Below, piece by piece: positions 7,806 to 15,488 of a stretch of DNA of 29,455 bases. Source of the DNA: a virus; IMG/VR virus record IMGVR_UViG_3300025594_000040, positions 1 to 29,455 of that record, one strand, 5' to 3'. The position numbers and the translations under genes are program-made. Under the pieces are notes generated by a model, which worked only from the letters and a program-made list of their open reading frames with translations, made no database searches and was not told the DNA's origin. The first letter of the stretch is position 1; each line of letters begins with the position of its first letter.

Positions 7806-8251
7806 GCATCACCTACCACTTGGGCTTTAACTGCCCACATGGAAGCATCTTCAAGCTTGGTAAGTGCAATACTGCGACGACGACCTGCAGGCAGGCTACC
7901 AATTAAGGAAGCCATGTCATTTGCTGCCGTTTTAAGATCGGAGATCATTGTGTCTCCTGATGGGTTAAATCCCACATCAGTTACAGTTGTTTTACTTCCC
8001 TTCACCTCTTCGTAGGTGGCTTTGAAGATCTCTGGTTTGCAAGGATAAAATTCCCCTGCAACACCTCTGATGATTATATCACCTGCGGAAGCAAGCATGT
8101 TACCTTCTTTGGTTGGTATGATGACACCATCATCGACACCTTTCCAACCTTTTTGTAGAACCAACTCCTTAAGCTCCTCACTCGACTCTTCACCTTGCAG
8201 TGGTACTTGCCATGCTGTAATGACAACAGGTAATTTGCGATATAGTTTCAT
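7802..8251 (-). CDS. PGDYG-like domain fused to Acb2/Tad1-type hairpin domain
   Basis: 149-residue protein with two parts. Residues 1 to about 85 resemble the common phage PGDYG-type protein: MKLYRKLPVVITAW, EGNMLASAGDIIIRG and GEFYPCKPEIFKATYEEV. The C-terminal 45 residues (DMASLIGSLPAGRRRSIA, LTKLEDASMWAVKA) match the pattern of the helical hairpin in Acb2 and Tad1, phage proteins that bind cyclic nucleotide signals and block CBASS or Thoeris defence. That function is inferred from family resemblance only. The ATG at 8251 directly follows the previous stop (TAACATG) and has AAAGAG upstream; an upstream ATG at 8275 lies inside the previous gene. It sits between the two polymerase parts. Confidence 0.6.
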   Translation of the reverse strand: MKLYRKLPVVITAWQVPLQGEESSEELKELVLQKGWKGVDDGVIIPTKEGNMLASAGDIIIRGVAGEFYPCKPEIFKATYEEVKGSKTTVTDVGFNPSGDTMISDLKTAANDMASLIGSLPAGRRRSIALTKLEDASMWAVKAQVVGDA

Positions 8252-8252
8252 G

Positions 8253-8459
8253 TTATACTCTTTTGAATCGTGCAATACGACTCTCTAAGATTTCGTGATA
8301 CCGGCTCATCGTAGCATGTTGTTGCTTCAAATGGGTTTTATCAATAGTTTCCAAATCATGATAAATGGTGCCACCTATAAATTTTTTTAGAGCTACCACT
8401 TTAACAAGCAGTTCTACTGCTTCTTGGACAACTCGAATTTCATGATCGTTTAAGTTCAT
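8253..8459 (-). CDS. small helical phage protein (crAss001_48-type)
   Basis: 68-residue, almost wholly helical protein. The pattern RVVQEAVELLVKVVALKKFI, then LKQQHATMSRYHEILESRI, fits the widespread small phage family annotated as crAss001_48-related, whose role is not settled. Start is firm: AAAGGAA lies 5 nt before the ATG, which overlaps the polymerase N-part stop as ATGA. So it is translationally coupled to that polymerase part. Confidence 0.6.
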   Translation of the reverse strand: MNLNDHEIRVVQEAVELLVKVVALKKFIGGTIYHDLETIDKTHLKQQHATMSRYHEILESRIARFKRV

Positions 8460-10546
8460 GACGTTCCTTTCTGTATTAGTAAATACAAATCTTTCCCCAA
8501 CATTTCAGTGCCGAGGTAATCAATTATTTCTTCCGAGTGGAAGTAAATGTGACCGTTTCCGATTATAGCTTCATACGATATTCCTCCTTCTGGTGTCATT
8601 TTAATATCTTCCATTTCGTCACCAAAATAAGCCAATGCCCGTAGGCAGTGACCATCATATCCATCAGAATACACTTTAATTTTCTGTGGATCGTTTGTTG
8701 TTACAGCTGAGATCTTGTCTTCTAGGGAGTCGAAATCCAGCCCAACAAATAACCATCCGGGAGGAGCTTCAAAGCATTCCTTGATGAGTTTTGCAAGTCT
8801 TTGTTTTACCTTGCTTGAACCTGCAGATGGAATATTCTGCAGGTTGGGGTTGTTGGAAGATAATCTACCAGATGCTGTGCCTCCAAGCCTAAAGTTTCCG
8901 AATAAATAATGCCAACCATCGCTACCTTTTTTGGCCAATAAGAAGGCCGGAAGGAATGTGGATAGGATTATTGCCGAAGCTTTGTGCTCGATTAATACAT
9001 CAAGGAAGACAAGTACCTCTGGATCCTCAGTATGATTTTTGAGTTTATCCAGAGTTTCTGCACCCGTTGCAGGCTGCTTAGTATCTGTATAATCTAAGAC
9101 AGGTAAACCAAGGAAATCTTCTGAGTACAATAGACGTTGTAACTGTTTCGGAGATCCAGGGTTGAAGTCTATCATCGTATCTTTAGTTTTACCTAAATCT
9201 GCTCTAGTAATTTGCTTGGTTTTGAGCTTCTCATTTTTCTTAATGACTAACTCATCTTTTAGCGTATCCATAAAGCTTTCAACAATATTCATATGGTTCA
9301 TACGGTTTTCAAGAACTGTGGCTTCACCTTGAAGAAGTTTCTCCAAAGCAACAACCTTATCCATGTTGATGGGCATACCTGTGAGCTGCATCTGTATGAT
9401 GTCAATCACCGCTGGCCTGAAGATCGCAGCATAGAATTCCATCTGATCATCAGCTATCGCTATTGGTAGATTTTTTTCATAAACATACCAAGTAGATAGT
9501 CCATCAATGAGGTTGTATTTTAAGAGTTCATCCATAGGAATTTTGCGAATATCTTTAATGTCTTCGACAGCATAGTTTCCCGCAAACTCTTGAGCTTGGA
9601 TCTTCAGACCTAGCTCGTTGCCTGCACATGAATTGGTGGCTAGATATGTAATCAATTGAGAGCAATCCCAATTGCGTAACATAACTTCCAATCCTGTAAG
9701 TAAACCTTCTTGATCCAGAATGTCTTCCATAAACAACTGGTAAACCAACACATAAACATCATAGCAGATGTTATGGTAGATCATCTTATTTTGGAAAGCC
9801 TCAAAGAATGTCTTCAGAGCTTTTCGTATGACAGGATTAGTTACCTGTTTGCCATAATGACCTGTATCTACGTCATAAAAGATGGACTTATAATCTATTG
9901 GAAATGCAACACCGTGGTGCTGATCCCAACAAAATGTGATGGTTCCGATCCCTGCATCATAATGCTTGAGTGAGAACCCTTCGATGTCACATGTAAGATC
10001 ACAGTCCATCTCGTATAGTTTATCTAACCAATCAAGAATTTCTTGATCAGTTTGTGGATATGCACAGAATTTGATGATATTAGATCCCACCTTCATGTCG
10101 TCACCTTGTTCATGTTTTACTAAGGTTTCTAGTGAAAGTTTAATCTTTGCATTCATCTTATCTGGATCATAAAATACTCGTGCATAGTTAGGGCAGTATG
10201 TTGCCTTTAAACCTGGAACAACTGTGTCCATGATATCACCGATACGAGCATCAGTTTTAGTTTGTTTGGTTAGAATCTTAAAGTAATCTGGTTGAGTAAC
10301 CACAAGCATATTAATACCTGCATCCAACAAATACGGAATGAGGTCATTTAGGTACTCTTTTATATCAGCTGCAGATGTTTTCTTCTTGGTTGGATCCTTA
10401 TATAGATCGCAGACCATCACATTAGTACGAAGATCCTTTAAATAGGGATCGTAATAGTGCTTCTGGATCTCTGTGACTTGGATTCGAGGACAGAGTATAG
10501 CTATCTCTGGCTCAGTTTCGTAGATACCTACAATCTCGTAACCCAT
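8456..10546 (-). CDS. DNA polymerase A, N-terminal part (exonuclease and motif A)
   Basis: Family A DNA polymerase lacking its last third. The 3'-5' exonuclease motifs are intact: Exo I CDIEGF (Asp187, Glu189), Exo II YHNICYD (Asp263), Exo III YNLID (Tyr344, Asp348). The polymerase part shows TASGRLSSNNPNLQNIP (about 557-573), motif A GLDFDSLEDK (Asp604) and DGHCLRALAYFGDEMEDI. Homology appears to stop near residue 648. The last 48 residues (starting MTPEGG) are probably a small gene fused in frame. Motifs B and C are encoded about 1 kb downstream. Proofreading could work alone; synthesis would need the second piece. GAGGAG precedes the start. Confidence 0.88.
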   Translation of the reverse strand: MGYEIVGIYETEPEIAILCPRIQVTEIQKHYYDPYLKDLRTNVMVCDLYKDPTKKKTSAADIKEYLNDLIPYLLDAGINMLVVTQPDYFKILTKQTKTDARIGDIMDTVVPGLKATYCPNYARVFYDPDKMNAKIKLSLETLVKHEQGDDMKVGSNIIKFCAYPQTDQEILDWLDKLYEMDCDLTCDIEGFSLKHYDAGIGTITFCWDQHHGVAFPIDYKSIFYDVDTGHYGKQVTNPVIRKALKTFFEAFQNKMIYHNICYDVYVLVYQLFMEDILDQEGLLTGLEVMLRNWDCSQLITYLATNSCAGNELGLKIQAQEFAGNYAVEDIKDIRKIPMDELLKYNLIDGLSTWYVYEKNLPIAIADDQMEFYAAIFRPAVIDIIQMQLTGMPINMDKVVALEKLLQGEATVLENRMNHMNIVESFMDTLKDELVIKKNEKLKTKQITRADLGKTKDTMIDFNPGSPKQLQRLLYSEDFLGLPVLDYTDTKQPATGAETLDKLKNHTEDPEVLVFLDVLIEHKASAIILSTFLPAFLLAKKGSDGWHYLFGNFRLGGTASGRLSSNNPNLQNIPSAGSSKVKQRLAKLIKECFEAPPGWLFVGLDFDSLEDKISAVTTNDPQKIKVYSDGYDGHCLRALAYFGDEMEDIKMTPEGGISYEAIIGNGHIYFHSEEIIDYLGTEMLGKDLYLLIQKGTS

Positions 10547-10549
10547 AGA

Positions 10550-10669
10550 TTACTCCTCTGCTGCTTGTTCTTCTCTCAACATCTTTAGTAGGATCTTTGC
10601 ATCCCCATCTCCACATTCACTCATACCTATGAGATAGTTGTGGATCATGGTTTCTAGTCCACTTCCCAT
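10550..10669 (-). CDS. hypothetical small protein, 39 aa
   Basis: Short open frame filling the gap between the helicase-side gene and the polymerase. It is helical and acidic at the end (LLKMLREEQAAEE), with its stop just before the polymerase start; the polymerase ribosome site GAGGAG lies inside it. No clear ribosome site precedes its ATG. It could be a real coupled gene or a spacer. Confidence 0.4.
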   Translation of the reverse strand: MGSGLETMIHNYLIGMSECGDGDAKILLKMLREEQAAEE

Positions 10670-10675
10670 GATTAA

Positions 10676-10756
10676 TCAAAACTCATCAGTATCATCTGGT
10701 ACGATGTCTTTGTCTGATTTCTTAAATTTGCCATAAAATAATTCCATACTGCTCAT
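10676..10756 (-). CDS. hypothetical small protein, 26 aa
   Basis: Very short frame that begins as ATGA on the helicase stop codon and ends 6 nt before the next small frame. It is Lys-rich in the middle and acidic at the end (PDDTDEF). The overlap geometry, typical of real genes in this genome, is the only support. Confidence 0.35.
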   Translation of the reverse strand: MSSMELFYGKFKKSDKDIVPDDTDEF

Positions 10757-12027
10757 TCGAAATACCTTTTTGGTAGTTCTCCACGGATGTAGAGACGTTT
10801 CTTTGGACGTGACAATGCAACGTATTGCATACGAGCTGTCTGTCCTTTGTTGGTTGATTTGCCAATGTCTGTTAGATCCACGATCACAGATTCATAGGTA
10901 GAACCTTGAGCCTTGTGAGTTGTAGACGCTGCTACAGAACGAAGATCCGGGAAAGAATTCTTTACTTTAAAGTACTTATCCCAACGTTTGTTGTTGGCAT
11001 AGAACTTAATTGTGTCCACACGTTCTTCAGGATCTGCAAAACAATTGATGGTGTAAGTAGAACCTGTGGTTATATCTGCAACAACCATTTCTATCATGGC
11101 AATATCGTATCCAACTACTACTTCAGAATCAAAGTATGAACGTACTAAGCTTTCAACTTTAACTACCTGATCAGTGTACATACGCTGCTTATCTGGAAGT
11201 TCTACTGAGGAGTTGTTTACAAGGATCTCACCTTCAACAAAAGGTTCAGTGTATCCACGCATTTCTCGTATAAATGTATTATACTCCATCACACGTTTGT
11301 TGGTGTATGATAGAATTCGACGCATAGGATTCTCAGAATGGTATTCACGTTCAAGGATCCCACGTAAGGTATTTCCGTCAACGTAGTCTATCACACCAGG
11401 TACTGGGATGATCGGTGTAAAGATACCCGTCTCCACAGTCAACTTAGCTTGCTCACACAACTCCATTAGGGCTGGTTGTTCAGCATTACGTACAGGCTGT
11501 GTTAGATAGGCTGTGCGATAGTTATTTGCGTAGATAGGAGAGATCATTTCTTTGATCGGAGCCAATTGATTCTTATCACCTACAAATAGAACTTTACAAG
11601 ATGAATCTAGACCTTTGTCTAGGTAGTTCATTAGTTCTCGGTTCACCATTGAACACTCGTCAATGACTAGAAAGATCCCAGAATGAACAACCCATTTTGC
11701 AGTAGGAACACATTTAACTTCACCTGTGCGGAAGTTTTCACTTACCCGAAGGTTCATGAATGAGTAAATTGTTTTGATTTCTGAATGGTGGTTTGGCATT
11801 GCTTCTGCGATCACAGCTGCAGCCTTGTTTGTTGTGGCTGTCACTTCAACTGTGTGTAGTCCACTCTCAGCAGCTGCATGGCGTATAATGCTCTCTGCTA
11901 CTTTACTGATAAAAAAGGTTTTGCCTGTGCCAGCACCCCCCGATAGTGCCATGTATTTTTCATTTGGGGCGTTGGTAAAGTTGATCAATTCAATGAATGC
12001 ACTTTGCTGCCCGGCGTTTAGTCCCAT
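10753..12027 (-). CDS. Dda/RecD-like superfamily 1 helicase
   Basis: DNA helicase of the SF1B type (T4 Dda or RecD2-like), moving 5'-3' on ssDNA in replication, recombination or origin unwinding. Motifs: Q-like NAGQQSAF near the start, motif I SGGAGTGKT (about 29-37), motif II VIDECSM (about 120-126), motif III FVGDKNQLAP, then STTHKAQGSTYE and motif VI YVALSRPKKRLYI near the end. 424 residues match Dda size. It precedes the polymerase gene in transcription order. Confidence 0.88.
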   Translation of the reverse strand: MGLNAGQQSAFIELINFTNAPNEKYMALSGGAGTGKTFFISKVAESIIRHAAAESGLHTVEVTATTNKAAAVIAEAMPNHHSEIKTIYSFMNLRVSENFRTGEVKCVPTAKWVVHSGIFLVIDECSMVNRELMNYLDKGLDSSCKVLFVGDKNQLAPIKEMISPIYANNYRTAYLTQPVRNAEQPALMELCEQAKLTVETGIFTPIIPVPGVIDYVDGNTLRGILEREYHSENPMRRILSYTNKRVMEYNTFIREMRGYTEPFVEGEILVNNSSVELPDKQRMYTDQVVKVESLVRSYFDSEVVVGYDIAMIEMVVADITTGSTYTINCFADPEERVDTIKFYANNKRWDKYFKVKNSFPDLRSVAASTTHKAQGSTYESVIVDLTDIGKSTNKGQTARMQYVALSRPKKRLYIRGELPKRYFE

Positions 12028-12053
12028 GGAGTAATCCTTATTATTAAATTTGA

Positions 12054-12076
12054 TCCCCTACCATTACAGTAGGGGA
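12054..12076 (-). terminator. hairpin between nrdJ and helicase
   Basis: Perfect 8-bp stem TCCCCTAC/GTAGGGGA with a 7-nt loop, 27 nt before the helicase start. The following minus-strand bases (TCAAATTTAAT) are A/T-rich but lack a T run, so termination is possible but weak; it may also protect the mRNA end. Confidence 0.45.
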
Positions 12077-12099
12077 GTTTTGTGCGGCTCTCATCGGTG

Positions 12100-12134
12100 A
12101 ATTCCGTATCAGGCACAGTGCCTGTATTGGAGTT
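12100..12134 (-). repeat. extended hairpin after nrdJ stop
   Basis: CAGGCA/TGCCTG (6 bp, 3-nt loop) is flanked by a second stem AACTCC/GGAATT on the minus strand across a 4x4 internal loop, with one mismatch or wobble. It lies 7 nt after the nrdJ stop. No T run follows. Confidence 0.5.
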
Positions 12135-12140
12135 CAGTTG

Positions 12141-14576
12141 TTACCCGCACTTGGAGTGGCCACAGTCTTTACAGGTTGGGCAGCCACTATCATTAACTAT
12201 ATTAAACCCATTACAGTTTGGACATTGTTTTGGGGTTGGTTGAGATTTTTGGTCTTCTATAAGCTCTTCAAATGTTTGAGTTTCTTCTACCTTCAAAGAC
12301 TGATCCAGTTTAATGTACCCAATGTTCTTGAGATGTGTCTCAACGACATCACCGAGAAGAGCGATGAACGATGGGATATATCCCTTTCCTGCTACGAATT
12401 GACCTCCATTTGGATCCATCACAGACTTCAATTCTTCCACTACGAAGTTTATATTACCACCTCTACGAAATACTGCTGAAATCATACGTGTAAGTGCTAC
12501 AGTCCACTGGAAATGTTCCATATTTTTTGCGTTTATGAAGATTTCAAATGGTATAGTCTTACTGTTGCTATCTACAGTGTCATTGATAGTGACATAGGTA
12601 GCCTGACCTTCCCAGCGGATCTTGTAAGAACTGCCAGATAGGGTATCAGGACGGGCCATTACATTATTATCTACATCAACTGGTTCAGGTGCACCAATAA
12701 AGTTTGGAAATGGAGTGTCTTCAACTTTATCTTCGATAGATAGGACTGATCCTGTAATATCGTTGGGTCGGTAAGTGGTGCAACCTTTACACCCCATCTT
12801 CCAAGCAGCCATGTATACATCCTGAAATTCATCAAATGATATATCTTCAGGGCAATTAATGGTCTTGGATATTGAGCTGTCTACCCATTTTTGTAGAGCA
12901 GCCTGCATGACAAGGTGATCATGTGGTGATAGTGTTTGAGCTGTGACCAAACATTCAGCACCTTCTCCAGTAAGATTTGGATCTTTATCCTGCCCTTGAG
13001 TATCACGAAACTCATGATACTTTTGGATTGCGTAATCCATCACCTTCTCTTCACGTTTGGTTCCATCACCATTAAGAACCTTGCGTGTGTACTCAGGAGC
13101 GAAAATAGGCTCACCACCAGAAGAAACATTACCTGCATACAAACTGATTGTACCTGTTGGAGCAATTGAAGTCAGCAATGCATTACGGATACCGTTATCG
13201 TAAATGTCACGTTTGATGTAATCGGGCATCTTTTTCATGAAACCAGAATGGATAAACTTTGTACGTTTAGTAATAGTACTTGTAGCTGGACAGGGGCCAA
13301 ATCGTTTAGCCAAATTAATTGACTCTTCGTAGGCCGCAATTGTGATCATCTCCATCACACGTTCAGTTTCTCTAATTGCATCATTACTGCCGTATTTAAA
13401 GCCCATCATAAACAACATGTCAGCGAGACCTGTCACACCAATACCCATACGACGTTTCTCTTTTGCTTCAGCTTCCTGTTGTGGAAGTGGAAAGATTGAG
13501 ATGTCAATAACACCATCCAACATTTGTACTGCAGCTTTCACAGTTCTGATTAGTTCTTCATCATTTATAAGTACATTTGATTGGAATGCATTTTGTACAA
13601 ACTTAGGTAAGTTTATTGAACCAAGTAAACAAGCACCATATGGAGGTAATGGCTGCTCACCGCAAGGGTTGGTAGAGCGAATGTCTTCCATGTACCACAG
13701 GTTGTTCTGCTTATTGATTGTGTCGATGAATATAATACCTGGTTCAGCTTGGTTGTACGTTGAGTGCATGATAGTTTCCCACAGCTCTCGTGCACGTATT
13801 ACTTCGTAAACATACTCCCCATTGATTTGATTGTGTCCTTTATATGTGACACGTTTTGTAGGTTTGATTTTGTGTTTTAATACCCACTCTTCATCATTTT
13901 CTACAGCTCGCATGAAATCATCTGAAGCCAGGACAGAAACATTGAACATCCGTAAACGTAGAGGGTCTTTCTTTACTTCTACAAACTTCATTACATCTGG
14001 GTGTGTGCAATCCATTGTCGCCATCATCGCTCCTCGGCGTGAACCTGCAGACATGATAGTTTTACACATGGTATCCCAAACATCCATAAATGTAAGTGGG
14101 CCTGAAGCATCAGCATCAACACCTTTAACTGGTGCGCCTTGTGGTCGTAAAGGACTGAAGTCATAACCTATACCCCCACCTTGTTGCATTGTGAGTGCTG
14201 CTTCTTTTAGCATGTCAAATATGCCTGCTAAATCATCTGGAATCGTACCCATGACGTAACAGTTGAATAGTGTAACCTGACGACCAGATCCTGCGCCTGC
14301 AGTAATACGACCAGCAGGTAAAAATTTGAAGTCTTCAAGTGCATCATAGAACTTAGATTCTAATTTGTGCTTACATTTAACACCCTGTACAGATGAACTT
14401 TTTGGAGGGTTACCATATATGGTTTTGTTGGCATAAGCACATGCTGCTGCAATACGTTTCCATGTATCTTCAACTGTTGTATCATTTGCTATTTCAGGAT
14501 TAGGGGTAGTGAGTTTATATTTTCCGTCCCATATCTGCTCTGAGATTGGTTGGGAAAATGAAGAATTATCTGTCAT
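12141..14576 (-). CDS. nrdJ: class II (adenosylcobalamin) ribonucleotide reductase
   Basis: Reduces ribonucleotides to deoxyribonucleotides using a B12-derived radical, so needs no separate radical subunit. Key residues: FNCYV (Cys106) and the finger loop NPCGEQPLPPYGACLLG (Asn303, radical Cys305, Glu307, partner Cys316). MQQGGGIGYDFS and SAGSRRGAMM are typical of class II enzymes, and no NrdB-like gene is present. The C-terminus (about 680-811) has a TSCPD-like domain and ends with a cysteine-rich CPNCNGF...CPTCKDCGHSKCG segment that can relay reducing power or bind zinc. The ATG at 14576 has AAGGAAA upstream; an ATG at 14621 has none. No cobalamin riboswitch motif is seen in its leader. Confidence 0.93.
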   Translation of the reverse strand: MTDNSSFSQPISEQIWDGKYKLTTPNPEIANDTTVEDTWKRIAAACAYANKTIYGNPPKSSSVQGVKCKHKLESKFYDALEDFKFLPAGRITAGAGSGRQVTLFNCYVMGTIPDDLAGIFDMLKEAALTMQQGGGIGYDFSPLRPQGAPVKGVDADASGPLTFMDVWDTMCKTIMSAGSRRGAMMATMDCTHPDVMKFVEVKKDPLRLRMFNVSVLASDDFMRAVENDEEWVLKHKIKPTKRVTYKGHNQINGEYVYEVIRARELWETIMHSTYNQAEPGIIFIDTINKQNNLWYMEDIRSTNPCGEQPLPPYGACLLGSINLPKFVQNAFQSNVLINDEELIRTVKAAVQMLDGVIDISIFPLPQQEAEAKEKRRMGIGVTGLADMLFMMGFKYGSNDAIRETERVMEMITIAAYEESINLAKRFGPCPATSTITKRTKFIHSGFMKKMPDYIKRDIYDNGIRNALLTSIAPTGTISLYAGNVSSGGEPIFAPEYTRKVLNGDGTKREEKVMDYAIQKYHEFRDTQGQDKDPNLTGEGAECLVTAQTLSPHDHLVMQAALQKWVDSSISKTINCPEDISFDEFQDVYMAAWKMGCKGCTTYRPNDITGSVLSIEDKVEDTPFPNFIGAPEPVDVDNNVMARPDTLSGSSYKIRWEGQATYVTINDTVDSNSKTIPFEIFINAKNMEHFQWTVALTRMISAVFRRGGNINFVVEELKSVMDPNGGQFVAGKGYIPSFIALLGDVVETHLKNIGYIKLDQSLKVEETQTFEELIEDQKSQPTPKQCPNCNGFNIVNDSGCPTCKDCGHSKCG

Positions 14577-14644
14577 GAGATTTCCTTGGTTTGTGTTTTG
14601 TAGAGTTGGGGATCCAGTCATATATGTATAACTGATTTTAGTAA

Positions 14645-14690
14645 TTAAAAAAGAACCCGCAAAGCAGGACAGACTTCACGGGTTCTTCGG
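14645..14690 (-). terminator. rho-independent terminator upstream of nrdJ
   Basis: Minus-strand stem AAGAACCCG/CGGGTTCTT (9 bp) followed by an unbroken run of T residues. It separates the 104-aa gene from nrdJ, so nrdJ likely has its own promoter in the 70 nt that follow, or depends on read-through. Confidence 0.8.
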
Positions 14691-14728
14691 TGCGTGCAGG
14701 ATTAAGGGGAGGAGAAATCCGCACTGCT

Positions 14729-14768
14729 ATTTGACCTCAGTTCTTAGGGGGAGTAACATCGGTCAAAT
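14729..14768 (-). repeat. 8-bp inverted repeat after the 104-aa gene
   Basis: ATTTGACC (14729-14736) pairs with GGTCAAAT (14761-14768) over a 24-nt loop containing a C-rich run on the minus strand. It starts 3 nt after the stop of the 104-aa gene and precedes the nrdJ terminator. Function unknown. Confidence 0.45.
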
Positions 14769-14771
14769 TCT

Positions 14772-15086
14772 TTAGTTCATTTTAGATTTATAGTCTTCGT
14801 CCATTGGGTTGATACCAGCTAAACTAGCCATATGATTTAGTCCTGTCAAGAAAGCGTTACACTCATCTGGTGTATTGAAAGTAAACTCATCACTTTTACC
14901 ATCAGTGGTTTGTACTACCATAGTCAGATTTTCATCTAAATCTGGCTGAGTGACTGTTGTGTACTCTACCAGTTCCTTTAATAATTTATCTGCCAATGGT
15001 GATTGCTCTACCTCTGCACAACCAACATTATTACATAATATTAGTAAATTCTCAGCCAATTTACGTGGCATGGATATATTAGACAT
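14772..15086 (-). CDS. hypothetical protein, 104 aa
   Basis: Unrecognised. The N-terminal third is helical (PRKLAENLLILCNNVGCAEVE), the middle has a beta-like stretch LTMVVQTTDGKSDEFTF, and the end is a helix around NAFLTGLNHMASLAGI. The start overlaps the stop of the broken zinc-ribbon frame as TAATG. No function is proposed. Confidence 0.65.
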   Translation of the reverse strand: MSNISMPRKLAENLLILCNNVGCAEVEQSPLADKLLKELVEYTTVTQPDLDENLTMVVQTTDGKSDEFTFNTPDECNAFLTGLNHMASLAGINPMDEDYKSKMN

Positions 15087-15300
15087 TATTTACACCTTTC
15101 ACATGTACTCACGTATTGTGATTTTGAGTTATGTTTATCACCACACTTACTACAATGTACTTCATAGTTAGAGTGTACTCCGAGATCTACTAGTAAAGTA
15201 TCAGTCTCCATTACACCACAACCATAAGCATGGTTTTCTTTTCTGGCACAGATGGGACGTAGGTCAAAACCCTCTTGCAGTCAGCAACATCGTGTTTCAT
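15086..15300 (-). pseudogene. small zinc-ribbon protein with apparent frameshift
   Basis: A good ribosome site (AAAGGAAACC) precedes ATG at 15300, but that frame (MKHDVADCKRVLTYV...) ends after 29 codons. From about 15280 another frame reads LQEGFDLRPICARK, then a CxxC...CxxC pattern (HCSKCG, TCERCK), ending TAA just at the next start. Joining them with one extra A near CTGCAAGAG gives MKHDVADCKEGFDLRPIC..., a plausible four-cysteine-pair zinc ribbon. This may be a mutation, a sequencing error or programmed slippage. A shorter start at 15211 (41 aa) has no ribosome site. Confidence 0.5.
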
Positions 15301-15347
15301 TTGGTTTCCTTTGGTCGAGTAGGTTCATCGGTAACAGTAATCAAAGC

Positions 15348-15488
15348 TTAAGGCGGGTTCCATCGACGTAAAGTACCTAGATTATCTTGGCAGAAAAAAA
15401 CATGCCCCTGCATTTCCAATATGCGGCGTTCATAGTTTTTTACCTTTAGTTCCAAAATTTACTGATTGTTTAAGGTTTTATTCTCCAT
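15348..15488 (-). pseudogene. small coiled-coil-like gene with in-frame stop
   Basis: ATG at 15488 overlaps the previous stop as TGATG and opens MENKTLNNQ, then TAA, then in the same frame ILELKVKNYERRILEMQGHV...RRWNPP before a second TAA. The downstream part looks like normal helical protein. A CAA-to-TAA change would explain the break. Expression could also resume at a non-ATG start, so loss of function is not proven. Confidence 0.4.

Noticed and set aside
7560-8610. Group I intron or intein interrupting the polymerase
   Set aside because: The gap is filled with overlapping genes that have ribosome sites. I see no paired GACUA/UAGUC core, no Cys/Ser block at the N-part junction and no HN-Cys/Ser/Thr ending before the C-part.
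14577-14660. Sigma70-type promoter (TATACA) for nrdJ with an imperfect palindrome CAGTTATA/TATGACTG
   Set aside because: A -10-like box is visible but no convincing -35 at proper spacing, so not listed as a feature.
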